Notes: generated by a model from the sequence alone, not told the origin. Positions 1 through 8,370 are shown, counted from the first letter of the stretch. The stretch is 63,975 bases of DNA from Rhodothermales bacterium (GCA_024711125.1 JANJTM010000016.1:1-63975), one strand, 5' to 3'. Numbers and translations are program-made.

Positions 1-81
1 AATAGATCGGGGAGTACGGAAATCGCCAGAATTCGAACGGGCTTCGCCGAAGCGGGAGGAAACCCGCCCGAGCGCCCGGGG

Positions 82-89
82 TATATTCC
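82..89 (+). promoter_or_regulatory. Putative -7 promoter element of tRNA-Glu
   Basis: TATATTCC lies 15 bases before the first base of the tRNA, where a Bacteroidota-type -7 element (TAnnTTTG) would give a very short leader. No convincing TTTG -33 element is seen at the expected distance, so this rests on one box and its position. Confidence 0.3.
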
Positions 90-104
90 GGCCCCCTGCG
101 AGAT

Positions 105-177
105 GCCGCGTTCGTCTAGGGGTCCAGGACACCGCCCTCTCACGGCGGCAACACGGGTTCGAATCCCGTACGCGGTA
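105..177 (+). tRNA. tRNA-Glu (anticodon CTC)
   Basis: A 73-base cloverleaf decoding GAG. The acceptor stem GCCGCGT pairs with ACGCGGT. The anticodon arm is CCGCC / GGCGG with loop CTCTCAC, giving anticodon CTC. The T arm is ACGGG / CCCGT with loop TTCGAAT. The D-arm sequence GTCTAGGGGTCCAGGAC is typical of glutamate tRNAs. The 3' CCA is not encoded, since the bases after the discriminator A are CCG. The first acceptor pair is a G-T wobble, and the discriminator is A rather than the G of E. coli tRNA-Glu. Both are slightly unusual, but the rest folds cleanly. Confidence 0.93.
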
Positions 178-182
178 CCGGA

Positions 183-216
183 GAAGCCCGGTGGGCCCCC
201 AGGCCCGCCGGGCTTC
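183..216 (+). terminator. Strong hairpin just after tRNA-Glu
   Basis: A 15-base-pair stem (one G-T wobble) beginning GAAGCCCGG and closing CCGGGCTTC, with a four-base loop, starts six bases after the tRNA. It is the natural place for transcription to end. No run of T follows (CGCATTCCC), so it is either a T-poor terminator or a processing or stability hairpin. Confidence 0.5.
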
Positions 217-372
217 CGCATTCCCGGCCCCCCGGGACGTGGGCGGCAGGATCGGGACGTGGTCTACAGTCCCGCGGGACGTGGACGAAAGAAGGGGACA
301 CTGCTCCCGGGTACGTTTGCATCCGGTCCTCGCGGCACCGCGCCGCGCCGTTTCCGCAAACCGTGCTACCCG

Positions 373-3300
373 GTGCGCCCCTCCTCCCCGCTTCCGAACT
401 ACGGTCTCGAGCGCCCGCTCGGACCGGCCCGTGTCGTCTCGATCCTGCTCTGGGCCGCCTTCCTGGTGGTCGTCGCCTGGATCCCTCCGCGGGACCGGCC
501 GGGCAGACACCCGGCGTCGGCAGCCGACGGCGCGTGGCGGTCTGCGGTCGAGGCCACCATAGCCGGGTCGGAGTACCTGATCCAGGCGAACGGAGCGGGA
601 TTCACGAGCCCGAACCGCGCGCAGGGCCTGCGTTTCGACTACACGCCGGAGGCCTTCACGGTCAGACCGTCGCGCGGACCCGTCGCGTGGTCAGCCGGCC
701 TGCGCATCGACGGCGTCTACCGGGGCCCGGTGCGCACCGCGGTTCCGATCCCCACGGCGGCCGCGGCGGTCGAGGACGGACGGCTGCGTTTCGACCATGG
801 GACATTCCGCGCCGAATACACCAACGGAAAGCCCGGCATGCGCCAGGACTTCGTCATCCTCCGGCGTGCGGAAGGGCACGGCCCGTTGGCCGTTGCGCTC
901 GGGGTCGTGGGCGAGCTCTCCGGGCGCCTGGACCGTGGCAATACGTTTGTCCTGGTCGACGAAGCCGGCAACCGCAGGCTCCGGTATTCGGGACTCAAGG
1001 CATGGGACGCGCGGGGCACCACGCTGGAATCGCGCATGCGGTGGGACGGCAACTCGCTGTTCCTCGAAGTGGACGATGCGGAGGCCGTGTACCCGGTGAC
1101 GATCGATCCGCTGTCCTCGACGGCCGACTGGTCGTACGAACCCGACCAGGCGAACACATTTCTCGGAGAATCGGTGGCGTCGGCGGGCGACGTCAACGGG
1201 GACGGATTCGGCGATGTAATCGTAGGGGCGGCCCGGTTCGACGGGCCGGATGCCGACGAGGGTCGGGTCTTCGTCTTCTACGGTTCCGCCACGGGGCTTT
1301 CCGCGACACCCGACTGGACGGAAGAACTTGACCAGGCCGGCGCGCGATTCGGCTCCCGCGTCGCGTCGGCCGGCGACGTCAACGGGGACGGGTACGACGA
1401 CGTGATCATCGGCGCGGACCTCTACGACAACGGCACCCTCAACGAAGGGGCCGCGTTCGTCTATTTCGGAAGCGCCACCGGGCTCTCGTCCTCCCCCGAC
1501 TGGACGGCCGACTCCGGCCAGGCCGACTCGGCGTTCGGTTTCTTCGTCGCGGGGGCCGGAGACGTGAACAACGACGGGTTCGACGACGTGCTGGTCTCGG
1601 CCTACCAGTACGACAACGGGGAGAGCAACGAGGGCCGGGTCTACCTCTGGTTCGGTTCGGCGACCGGACCATCGGGTTCGCCGGACTGGACGGACGAGGT
1701 GGACCAGGTGAACGCGTTGCTGGGGCGGAGCGTCGCGGGTGTCGGTGACGTGAACGGTGACGGGTTCGACGATATCGCGGCGGGAGCCAACGAGTGGGAC
1801 GGAGGGCAGAGTGACGAGGGAGGGGCGTTCATCTACTACGGCTCGGGCACCGGACCGTCGGCGTCTCCCGACGTCACGCTCGAGCCCAACCAGGTAACGG
1901 CCTATTTCGGGCGCAGCGTGGCCGGCGCCGGGGACGTGAACGGTGACGGGTTCGACGACGTGATCGTCGGCTCGCCGGGGTATACCAACGGTCAGTCCGC
2001 GGAGGGCCGGGCCTGGGTATTCCACGGTTCCGGCGCCGGGCTCTCGTCCTCGGCCTCGTGGACCTTCGAGCCGGACCAGGCGAGCGCCAGCCTGGGCTTC
2101 AGCACGGCCGGCGTGGGAGACGTCAACGCCGACGGGTTCGACGACGTGATCGTGGGCGCCTATCTGTACGACAACGTCGAAGTCAACGAAGGGAGGGCAT
2201 ACGTCTTCCTCGGCTCGGGCGGGGGGCTGTCGGTATCGGCCGACTGGACCGCCGAACCCGACGTCGCGGATGCCTTTTTCGGGTCGACCGTATCGGCGGC
2301 GGGCGACGTGAACGGCGACGGCAAGGCCGACGTCCTCGTGGCCGCGCAGCGATACACCGACGGCCAGGCCCAGGAAGGCGCGGTCTTCGCCTACTACGGT
2401 TCCTGCGAGGGCTGCTTCGGCGTATCGGGCACCGACGGCCTGGGCAACGACACCGGGTGGCGCATGTTTGCCCCGCCGGTGGTCGGGGCCACGCGGGCCG
2501 ACATCGGGGACGACGTCGACCTTTCCGCAACCACCGGCACCACGTTGTACACGTACGACGGAGGGTATGTCCCCGTGTCGAACGACGCCACGGTCCTGGA
2601 CAACGGCCGCGGCTACCTGTTGTACATCTTCGACGACGCCACCGACCCGATCGGCGCCGGGGGTGTGGCGCTGACGCTCCCGGGTTCGGCGCCCGTGGGC
2701 GATGTCGCGGTGGGTTCCCTCGACGTCAACGACCAATGGCACCTGATGGGAAACCCGTTCGGCGCCTCTTTCGACCTGTCGTCGCTGGACCTGGCCGCGC
2801 AGGGCATGCAGACCACCGTACAGATCTGGGACTGGTCCGGAGGAGGATCGTGGACCCTCGTCACGCAGGACGCGGGAACGTCCGACGTGATCGCCAAGGG
2901 GCAGGGATTCTTCGTGGAACGCGCCGATCCCGGTCTTGGCGGAACCACGCTGACCTTCCTCGCGGCGGGGCAGACCACGGGCGGGACCCTGATCGGCGGA
3001 AAGCGCGGGTCGTCGTCGCCGGTGCGCATCGAACTTCATCTCGAGGCCGAAGACGCGTTCGGCACGGTGAGGGCATACGGCTCCACGGCGCGGCTGCTCT
3101 TCGACGATGCCGCATCCGAGCAATGGGACCCGTGGGACGCGTCACGTCTCCTCCCACCCTTCGCTCCGGAATACGCCGTCCTCGGCGTCTCGGGAATGCG
3201 CGGCACACGGCGCGTGGACCAGGCGCAGCGCAGCCATCCGGCCTCGTGGGCGGGCGATGCCTCCTTCCCTGTCGTCGTACGCACCAAGGGTGACTTCTCC

Positions 3301-3762
3301 CGGTTCCGAGTCCGCTGGCCGTCCCTGGAGAGCGTTCCACCGCACTGGACGCTGTCGCTGCGGGACGCGGCGACGGGCGCCGAAGTGGACCTGCGCACCG
3401 TCGACGAATACGTGATCGACGGTCCCGTGGCCGACGGACGACTGACCGTCGTGATCGGCAATGCGGAGGGCGTCGGCGTCAGTACCGGTGATCTGCCGGA
3501 CGGCTGGGTGCTCGAAGGCGCCTATCCGAATCCCTTCAACCCCTCGACCACGATCGTCTACCACGCGCCCGAAGCGTCCCGCGTTCTGCTGACCGTGCAT
3601 GACGCGCTCGGGCGCAGGGTAGCCACCCTGGTCGACGGCATCGTTCCGGCCGGAAAGCACGAGACGACGTTCGAGGGCAAGGGCCTTGCGAGCGGGGTCT
3701 ACCTGTATGCGCTCCGCACCGGTTCTCAGCACATCGTGCGTCGGATGACGCTGGCGAAATAG
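373..3762 (+). CDS. Secreted FG-GAP beta-propeller protein with T9SS-type C-terminal sorting domain
   Basis: Probable surface or secreted protein of about 1129 residues. A hydrophobic stretch (VVSILLWAAFLVVVAWIP) near the N-terminus looks like a signal anchor. Seven tandem units of about 62 residues follow, each with a calcium-binding-type GDVNGDGFDDVIVGA motif; such FG-GAP repeats form an integrin-like seven-bladed propeller. A later region resembles a beta-sandwich. The last ~85 residues carry AYPNPFNPSTTI and end GVYLYALRTG...RRMTLAK, as in type IX secretion sorting domains. The frame is open upstream through the tRNA gene, so the start must lie after it; GTG at 373 is the last good in-frame start before the hydrophobic segment, with no clear ribosome site. 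Function (adhesion, binding) is inferred from fold only. Confidence 0.8.
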   Translation: MRPSSPLPNYGLERPLGPARVVSILLWAAFLVVVAWIPPRDRPGRHPASAADGAWRSAVEATIAGSEYLIQANGAGFTSPNRAQGLRFDYTPEAFTVRPSRGPVAWSAGLRIDGVYRGPVRTAVPIPTAAAAVEDGRLRFDHGTFRAEYTNGKPGMRQDFVILRRAEGHGPLAVALGVVGELSGRLDRGNTFVLVDEAGNRRLRYSGLKAWDARGTTLESRMRWDGNSLFLEVDDAEAVYPVTIDPLSSTADWSYEPDQANTFLGESVASAGDVNGDGFGDVIVGAARFDGPDADEGRVFVFYGSATGLSATPDWTEELDQAGARFGSRVASAGDVNGDGYDDVIIGADLYDNGTLNEGAAFVYFGSATGLSSSPDWTADSGQADSAFGFFVAGAGDVNNDGFDDVLVSAYQYDNGESNEGRVYLWFGSATGPSGSPDWTDEVDQVNALLGRSVAGVGDVNGDGFDDIAAGANEWDGGQSDEGGAFIYYGSGTGPSASPDVTLEPNQVTAYFGRSVAGAGDVNGDGFDDVIVGSPGYTNGQSAEGRAWVFHGSGAGLSSSASWTFEPDQASASLGFSTAGVGDVNADGFDDVIVGAYLYDNVEVNEGRAYVFLGSGGGLSVSADWTAEPDVADAFFGSTVSAAGDVNGDGKADVLVAAQRYTDGQAQEGAVFAYYGSCEGCFGVSGTDGLGNDTGWRMFAPPVVGATRADIGDDVDLSATTGTTLYTYDGGYVPVSNDATVLDNGRGYLLYIFDDATDPIGAGGVALTLPGSAPVGDVAVGSLDVNDQWHLMGNPFGASFDLSSLDLAAQGMQTTVQIWDWSGGGSWTLVTQDAGTSDVIAKGQGFFVERADPGLGGTTLTFLAAGQTTGGTLIGGKRGSSSPVRIELHLEAEDAFGTVRAYGSTARLLFDDAASEQWDPWDASRLLPPFAPEYAVLGVSGMRGTRRVDQAQRSHPASWAGDASFPVVVRTKGDFSRFRVRWPSLESVPPHWTLSLRDAATGAEVDLRTVDEYVIDGPVADGRLTVVIGNAEGVGVSTGDLPDGWVLEGAYPNPFNPSTTIVYHAPEASRVLLTVHDALGRRVATLVDGIVPAGKHETTFEGKGLASGVYLYALRTGSQHIVRRMTLAK

Positions 3763-3843
3763 CCGAACGTTCAGGCCCCGAACGCGGGTGTTCTCCCCCG
3801 ACTTGGCCTGCCCGGACTCCACCCCCTGCAAACGACCTCCGCG

Positions 3844-4047
3844 ATGCCCGACATCACCACCCCGGACCCCGAAGTCGCCGACGCAGCGGAGCGGCTTCCC
3901 TACGCGCCGCCGGAGCTTCGACGGCACGGCGACGTCGAGTCGCTGACCCAGGCCGAGTACGGCGGCCTGGATGCGGCGACGCACGGCCTGCTGTTCGCCA
4001 TGGCCAGCCCCGAGTTCGCGCCGGTGCCCGACGCGCCGATCCGATGA
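3844..4047 (+). CDS. Lasso-like RiPP precursor peptide (67 aa)
   Basis: Small peptide whose residues 20-35 read YAPPELRRHGDVESLT. This is an exact match to the lasso-peptide leader motif YxxPxLxxxGxxxxxT that PqqD-type recognition elements bind. In that family the Thr is the penultimate leader residue. The leader would then end at Q36, and the core would begin AEYGGLD, with Asp at core position 7, where a ring-closing acid can sit. The predicted core of about 31 residues is long for a lasso peptide and ends PDAPIR. The stop overlaps the next start (ATGA), and the four genes downstream encode matching modification enzymes. No ring-closing cyclase gene is nearby, so the final product is unknown. 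The call of precursor is strong; the call of a true lasso is not. Confidence 0.85.
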   Translation: MPDITTPDPEVADAAERLPYAPPELRRHGDVESLTQAEYGGLDAATHGLLFAMASPEFAPVPDAPIR

Positions 4048-4976
4048 GGCGGGAGACCCACGGGTGCCGCGCCGGGGGCCCTTTCGTCCTCCGGATGTAC
4101 GGATCGGTCGTCCGGAGCGATTGGCGGCTTCCGTTCGCCGAATGGCCGGCAGACACGCGCCCCGCCGTGACGATAACCCGGGACGACCGGCTGGCGATGC
4201 CGGCGGGTCACCGGGCGGACGGGCCGGTCGGTTTCCGCATCGACGAGCACGCGTGGTGGTTCGATTACCCCGATGCGGGGCTGTTCCGCATCGGTACATC
4301 GACCCTCACGGTGCGTCCGCACGACGGGGCAGACGACCGCGCCGTCGTGGAAACCCTCGCCGGACGATTGTCGGGCCTCCTGATGCGTCGTCGCGGCCGC
4401 CTGGTCCTGCACGCGAATGTCGTGGGCAAGGACGGGCATGCGGTCGTGCTCGCCGGACGCTCGGGTGCCGGCAAGACGACCCTGACGCGAGCGTTGCTCC
4501 ACCGGGGGTTCGAGTTCCTCTCGGACGACCTGGCCGTACTGGACGTCGGCGATGACCGGGTCGCGGTCGAGCCCGGTCCCGGGCGTCTGAAGGTGCGCAT
4601 GAGTCCGGGAATCCCCGGTCCCTCCGCGCCCGGCGAGCCCGCGGGCCGAGGAACGAGGGAGGTGGCCAAGACGGTGGAACCCGCGGAGGTGTCCGCCGCC
4701 CCTCACGAGGTATGCGCGGTGGTCGTCGTGGAAGCCGGCGCACCCTGGGCCTTCGATCGACTTCCCGCCTCGGACGCAGCGTTGGAACTCGTGCGCCACG
4801 CCCACATGCCCCGGTCCCTGGGGGTGACCGGGGCGGGCCGCCACCACCTGGCTGGGGCGACGAGACTGCTCGGATCGGTTTCCGCCCACCGGCTGTCGAG
4901 GGGAGAGGGCGCGGCCGATCTTTCGCGATCGGCGGATCGATTGTCGGCGATGCTTCACACACGGGGTGCGGCATGA
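4044..4976 (+). CDS. HPr-kinase-like protein of a RiPP cluster
   Basis: A 310-residue protein with a Walker A motif GRSGAGKTT (about residues 138-146), preceded by LVLHANVV and followed by FLSDDLAVL. This is the pattern of HPrK-like kinases found in lasso-peptide clusters. Known relatives (paeninodin PadeK type) phosphorylate the C-terminal serine of the precursor. The precursor here has no C-terminal serine; its only core serine lies in MASPEF. The target may therefore be that Ser, a Thr, or the enzyme may act differently. The N-terminal ~110 residues are poorly conserved, as is usual. The start overlaps the precursor stop and the stop overlaps the next start, both as ATGA, so expression is coupled. 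Cytoplasmic, no signal peptide. Confidence 0.8.
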   Translation: MRRETHGCRAGGPFVLRMYGSVVRSDWRLPFAEWPADTRPAVTITRDDRLAMPAGHRADGPVGFRIDEHAWWFDYPDAGLFRIGTSTLTVRPHDGADDRAVVETLAGRLSGLLMRRRGRLVLHANVVGKDGHAVVLAGRSGAGKTTLTRALLHRGFEFLSDDLAVLDVGDDRVAVEPGPGRLKVRMSPGIPGPSAPGEPAGRGTREVAKTVEPAEVSAAPHEVCAVVVVEAGAPWAFDRLPASDAALELVRHAHMPRSLGVTGAGRHHLAGATRLLGSVSAHRLSRGEGAADLSRSADRLSAMLHTRGAA

Positions 4977-6184
4977 CGCTCCCGCATCGTTTCTCCCGGA
5001 CGGAGTACCGGTTGCTGCTTGCCTGTCTGCGCCCACCGGTGACGAGGGATCCGCGCACGATTGCCGAGCTCGCGGCCTCACCCGACCTGGACCGCGTGCA
5101 GGTGTGTCGGTGGGCGGTCCTGCACGGCGCCGCGGGTTTCGTCGATCGCGCGCTGTCCGAATGCGGCGGCGACGTTCCGGACGACCTGAAGCACGAAATC
5201 GCCCGCCGAGCGGGGGCGGCCCGGATGCGGGCCCTGTTCCAGGTGTCCGTGCTCGCCGAAGTGGCCGACGGGCTCGAGGCTGCCGGGGTCCGCGCGTTGT
5301 CGATCAAGGGTCCTGCGCTCTCGGCGAGGCTGCACGGAGATCCGGCGATCAGGCCCTCGAACGACCTCGACTTCCTGGTGGACACCGATGGAGCGTCGAA
5401 CGCCCGTGGTGTCCTGTCCCGCCTCGGTTTCGTTCCGGCTCCGTCGAATGCCCGTGCGTTTGCCGCGACCCGCAATCCGGTCCCGCTCGAGTACCTGCGT
5501 CGCGGGGTCAAACTGGAATTGCACGAGCGCATGCTTCCGCACCTGGGCGCGGGTGAGCGCACGTTCGACACGCTCTGGAGGCATCGTGTCGCGGCGCGCG
5601 CGGGAAACCTCGACGTGGCCACCACCGGCACGGACGATACCGCGCTCCATCTCGCGCTGCACGGGTTCCGACACGGATTCTCGTGTCTGAAGTGGCTGGC
5701 CGACCTCGGAGTCCTGCTGACGCTGCGCAACGGGCCGGACTGGACGGCGGTGCGTGCCGCGGCACGGGCCCTGGGTCGCGAGAAGGCTCTCGTGCACGCG
5801 TACCGGGTCTCGGCAGAGGTCCTGGGCGTCGAACTGCCGACCGACCTGGAATCGGCGGACGCCGCGCGCGGACGCCCGGGCCGAAGCCACCTGCGCGCCA
5901 TGGAGCGTTCCTGGTTCCCGGACGGAAATCCGTCCCGGACGACCCGGGCCGCCGACCGGTTGAGGTTTCGCATACCGGGCCTCGGTCCGGTCGAGGCGCT
6001 CAGGGAGATGTGGTCGATGCTGTTCCGTCCTTCGGTCGAGGACTGGGCGGTGTTCCCGTTCCTGTCGCCCGACCTTCCGCTCGTCTTCTCGATCGTGCGC
6101 CCGCTGCGGCTCGCGGTCATGGCCGGACGATCGCTCGTCGGCGACCTGTCGCCGCGACAGGGAGCAACGGAGATACGGGCGTGA
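4973..6184 (+). CDS. Nucleotidyltransferase-family protein of the RiPP cluster
   Basis: A 403-residue protein of the nucleotidyltransferase-fold family often found beside lasso-type B1/B2 genes. The central segment SIKGPALSARLHG followed by IRPSNDLDFLV (about residues 105-130) carries the family's GPxLA...RxxxDLDxLV active-site signature with the metal-binding Asp pair. A helical C-terminal half follows (about 150-400). The start chosen is ATG at 4973, which overlaps the kinase stop by four bases. The stop overlaps the GTG of the next gene. Its role in RiPP maturation is not settled in known clusters; nucleotidyl transfer to the peptide or to an intermediate is an inference. Confidence 0.78.
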   Translation: MTLPHRFSRTEYRLLLACLRPPVTRDPRTIAELAASPDLDRVQVCRWAVLHGAAGFVDRALSECGGDVPDDLKHEIARRAGAARMRALFQVSVLAEVADGLEAAGVRALSIKGPALSARLHGDPAIRPSNDLDFLVDTDGASNARGVLSRLGFVPAPSNARAFAATRNPVPLEYLRRGVKLELHERMLPHLGAGERTFDTLWRHRVAARAGNLDVATTGTDDTALHLALHGFRHGFSCLKWLADLGVLLTLRNGPDWTAVRAAARALGREKALVHAYRVSAEVLGVELPTDLESADAARGRPGRSHLRAMERSWFPDGNPSRTTRAADRLRFRIPGLGPVEALREMWSMLFRPSVEDWAVFPFLSPDLPLVFSIVRPLRLAVMAGRSLVGDLSPRQGATEIRA

Positions 6185-6453
6185 AACTGGGCATCACACC
6201 CGACGCTTTCGCCTCGAGACCGTCGCCGGGCGAGGTCGTACTGCTCAACGGGCGAACCGGGGAGTATTTCTCGCTGGACGGGGTCGGAGCCTATGCCTGG
6301 ACGATGCTGGAGGAGGGACCGAAGAGCCTGCCGGAGCTGATCGAGGCCGTATCGGCGAGCTACGCGGTGGGCATTGAACGATGTCGGGGCGACCTGGAGC
6401 GGTTCGCGGTCGCGCTCGAGGCGGCCGGGCTCGTCGTCTCACTCCCCGATTGA
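6181..6453 (+). CDS. PqqD-family RiPP recognition element (lasso B1-like)
   Basis: A 90-residue PqqD-fold protein. It shows the typical strand pattern EVVLLNGRTGEYFSLDGVGA, then the helical segment AWTMLEEGPKSLPELIEAV, then a helix ending LEAAGLVV. In lasso systems this small protein (B1) binds the leader of the precursor through the YxxPxL part and hands it to the B2 peptidase. Both partners are present here. GTG at 6181 overlaps the upstream stop (GTGA), and four bases separate it from the B2 gene. Confidence 0.87.
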   Translation: MKLGITPDAFASRPSPGEVVLLNGRTGEYFSLDGVGAYAWTMLEEGPKSLPELIEAVSASYAVGIERCRGDLERFAVALEAAGLVVSLPD

Positions 6454-6457
6454 GGAC

Positions 6458-6973
6458 ATGGGGTACCCGATCCTACGGACGCTTCGCCGACTGCGCCCAC
6501 GCAGGAGTGTGGATGCCGTGCTCCTGGTCCGCGCCTTCTTCGAGGTCGTTCGAGCAGGGCGACGAGCCCGAAATCACCTCCCGGGTACCGCCGATCGCAT
6601 CGTTGCGGCCGGATCGCCCCCGGGGAGTACGCTCTGCCGCGAGAGGCGACCGGTCTCTCCCGAGCGGGCCGCGGCCGCCGTCGATCGTCTCGGAAGCGTG
6701 CTGCTGGGTTCCGATCAGTGTCTCGCGAAGGCTCTCGCCCTGCGATCGCTGCTCGCCCGACGTGGAATGGCGACCACGCTCCACATCGGGACGCGGGCCG
6801 ATGGACCCGGCTGGCGGGCTCACGCATGGCTCGAGTACGACGGTTCCGTGCTCATCGGCCGGCTGCCGGATCTGCACGAATACTCGCGGTTCGTGCCCGC
6901 GGCCAGGAAACAAACAGCACACAATCGTGACGAACGGGGACGAACAGCCCCGGACATGGGCCGTTCAGACTGA
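6458..6973 (+). CDS. Lasso B2-type transglutaminase-fold leader peptidase
   Basis: A 171-residue cysteine protease of the lasso peptide biosynthesis B2 family, which cuts the leader just after the Thr-x pair. The catalytic Cys lies in GSDQCLAKALALRSLL (about residue 88), and the catalytic His lies in WRAHAWLEYDG (about 122), with an acidic residue shortly after. The N-terminal ~80 residues form the helical part typical of the family. The basic C-terminal tail (about residues 150-171) looks unconserved. ATG at 6458 has GAGGA just upstream. It is the last gene of the operon, and no asparagine-synthetase-like cyclase follows. Confidence 0.85.
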   Translation: MGYPILRTLRRLRPRRSVDAVLLVRAFFEVVRAGRRARNHLPGTADRIVAAGSPPGSTLCRERRPVSPERAAAAVDRLGSVLLGSDQCLAKALALRSLLARRGMATTLHIGTRADGPGWRAHAWLEYDGSVLIGRLPDLHEYSRFVPAARKQTAHNRDERGRTAPDMGRSD

Positions 6974-6996
6974 TTCGAACAGCCTGTGGCGCCCCA

Positions 6997-8370
6997 ATGA
7001 CGATGCGACCATGCGGGCCGACGGCCCGCATCCTGACGTTTGTTTTCGCGACGATCGTAGTCTCTGCCTGCGGAACCGACACCGGAGGTCCCGCCGCCGG
7101 CATGCCGGGCGGAGGCCCCCCGGGCGGCGGTCGCCCCGGCGCTGGGGTCGTGCCGGCCGTGGAGGTGGTGCAGGCCAAGATGGGATCCCTTCCGCTCACC
7201 GAGCGCCTGAGCGGCACGGTGCGGGCCCAGAACCAGGTCGTGCTCTACGCCGAGATCTCGGCGCCCGTCGAGCGGGTGGCGGTGCGAAACGGCGATTTCG
7301 TGCAGGCCGGAGCGCCGCTGGTATACCTGCGCGACAAGCAGTACCAGGATCAGCTACGCCAGCAGGAGGCCGCGCTCCAGATCGCGGTGGCCGACCAGCG
7401 GCGCACGGCGGCCTCGCTGACCGAACTGCGTGCACGGCTCGACCGGGCTCGGCAGCTCGCCGAGAAGGAATTCCAGAGCGCGGCCGACCTGGAACTGCTC
7501 CAGGCGCAGGTCGCCGGCGCCGAGGCGGCCGACGAGCAGGCGAAGGCTCGCATCGCGCAGGCCGAGGCCAATCTCGAGGAGCAGCGTGAGGCCGTTCGGC
7601 GCACGGTCGTCCGTGCTCCCGTCGCAGGCACGATCGGAGGGCGCAACGTGGAAGTGGGCATGCGGGTCGATCCCAGCCGCCCGCTCTTCACGATCGGCGA
7701 CCTGTCGAAGGTGCGCGTGGACGTTTCGGTCACCGACCGCATGATGGACCGCATCCGAGTGGGCCAGACTGCCCTGATCACGGTGGAGGGCTCCGAGGGT
7801 GGCGCCATCGAGGCCGCGGTGAGCCGCATTTCTCCGTTTCTCGAGGTAGGGAGCTACTCGGCGGCCGCCGAGATCGACCTTCCGAACCCCGACAGCCGGC
7901 TCCGGCCGGGCATGTTCGTCGCGGTCGACGTGCTGTACGGGGAATCTGAGCCGGCGACGGTGGTGCCCGAGGCGGCGATCTACGAGGATCCGAACAGCGG
8001 CGTGATCGGTGCCTTCGTGGCGACGTCGCTGCGCAGCGAAACGCCCGTCGAGGAGCCCGAGTCGTACGATCCGCAGAATCCGCCCGCGCTCGTCGGGCCG
8101 ACGCCGGTGCGCTTCCAGCCGCTCGAAGTGCTGGCGCGCGGACGCGGCCTGGCGGGCGTATCGGGACTCGAGGCCGGGGAATGGGTGCTGACCGTCGGCC
8201 AGCATCTCATCCGCTCGGTGGACGGCACGGGCCAGGTGCAGGCGCGCCCGGTGCCGTGGTCCCGCGTCGCCGAACTGCAGCGCCTGCTCGATCGCGACCT
8301 GCTGCTCAAGTTCCTGGAGAAACAGCAGCGCCTCGCCCGGGAGTCGTTCGGCCAGGCGACGGCCGAGTAG
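6997..8370 (+). CDS. RND efflux periplasmic adaptor lipoprotein
   Basis: Membrane fusion protein of a tripartite efflux pump. The N-terminal signal ends in the lipobox VSAC, followed by a Gly/Pro-rich linker. A first biotinyl-lipoyl half (SGTVRAQNQVVLYAEISAP), a long alpha-helical hairpin rich in Gln, Glu and Ala (about residues 100-205), the second lipoyl half (VVRAPVAGTIGGRNVEVG) and a beta-barrel domain follow in order. A barrel insertion mentions no known ligand. The 457-residue length is on the large side because of a C-terminal extension. It sits 24 bases after the RiPP operon and 66 bases before the pump gene. A role in exporting the RiPP product is possible but unproven. Confidence 0.85.
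   Translation: MTMRPCGPTARILTFVFATIVVSACGTDTGGPAAGMPGGGPPGGGRPGAGVVPAVEVVQAKMGSLPLTERLSGTVRAQNQVVLYAEISAPVERVAVRNGDFVQAGAPLVYLRDKQYQDQLRQQEAALQIAVADQRRTAASLTELRARLDRARQLAEKEFQSAADLELLQAQVAGAEAADEQAKARIAQAEANLEEQREAVRRTVVRAPVAGTIGGRNVEVGMRVDPSRPLFTIGDLSKVRVDVSVTDRMMDRIRVGQTALITVEGSEGGAIEAAVSRISPFLEVGSYSAAAEIDLPNPDSRLRPGMFVAVDVLYGESEPATVVPEAAIYEDPNSGVIGAFVATSLRSETPVEEPESYDPQNPPALVGPTPVRFQPLEVLARGRGLAGVSGLEAGEWVLTVGQHLIRSVDGTGQVQARPVPWSRVAELQRLLDRDLLLKFLEKQQRLARESFGQATAE

Noticed and set aside
103-372. N-terminal extension of the FG-GAP protein through the tRNA gene
   Set aside because: The frame is open only because the sequence is GC-rich. It would read through tRNA-Glu and its hairpin, and the translation is Pro/Arg/Gly-rich without family features.
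691-3123. Long open frame opposite the FG-GAP gene (about 810 codons)
   Set aside because: Antisense shadow of the repeats: His/Arg/Val-rich with no domain, no start signal and fully covered by a real gene.
3763-7000. Lasso cyclase (asparagine-synthetase-like) gene near the precursor
   Set aside because: No frame between the FG-GAP gene and the RND adaptor, nor elsewhere in the window, shows the cyclase's N-terminal Cys glutaminase-like motif or the SGGxDS PP-loop. The only PP-loop ATPase here is GuaA.
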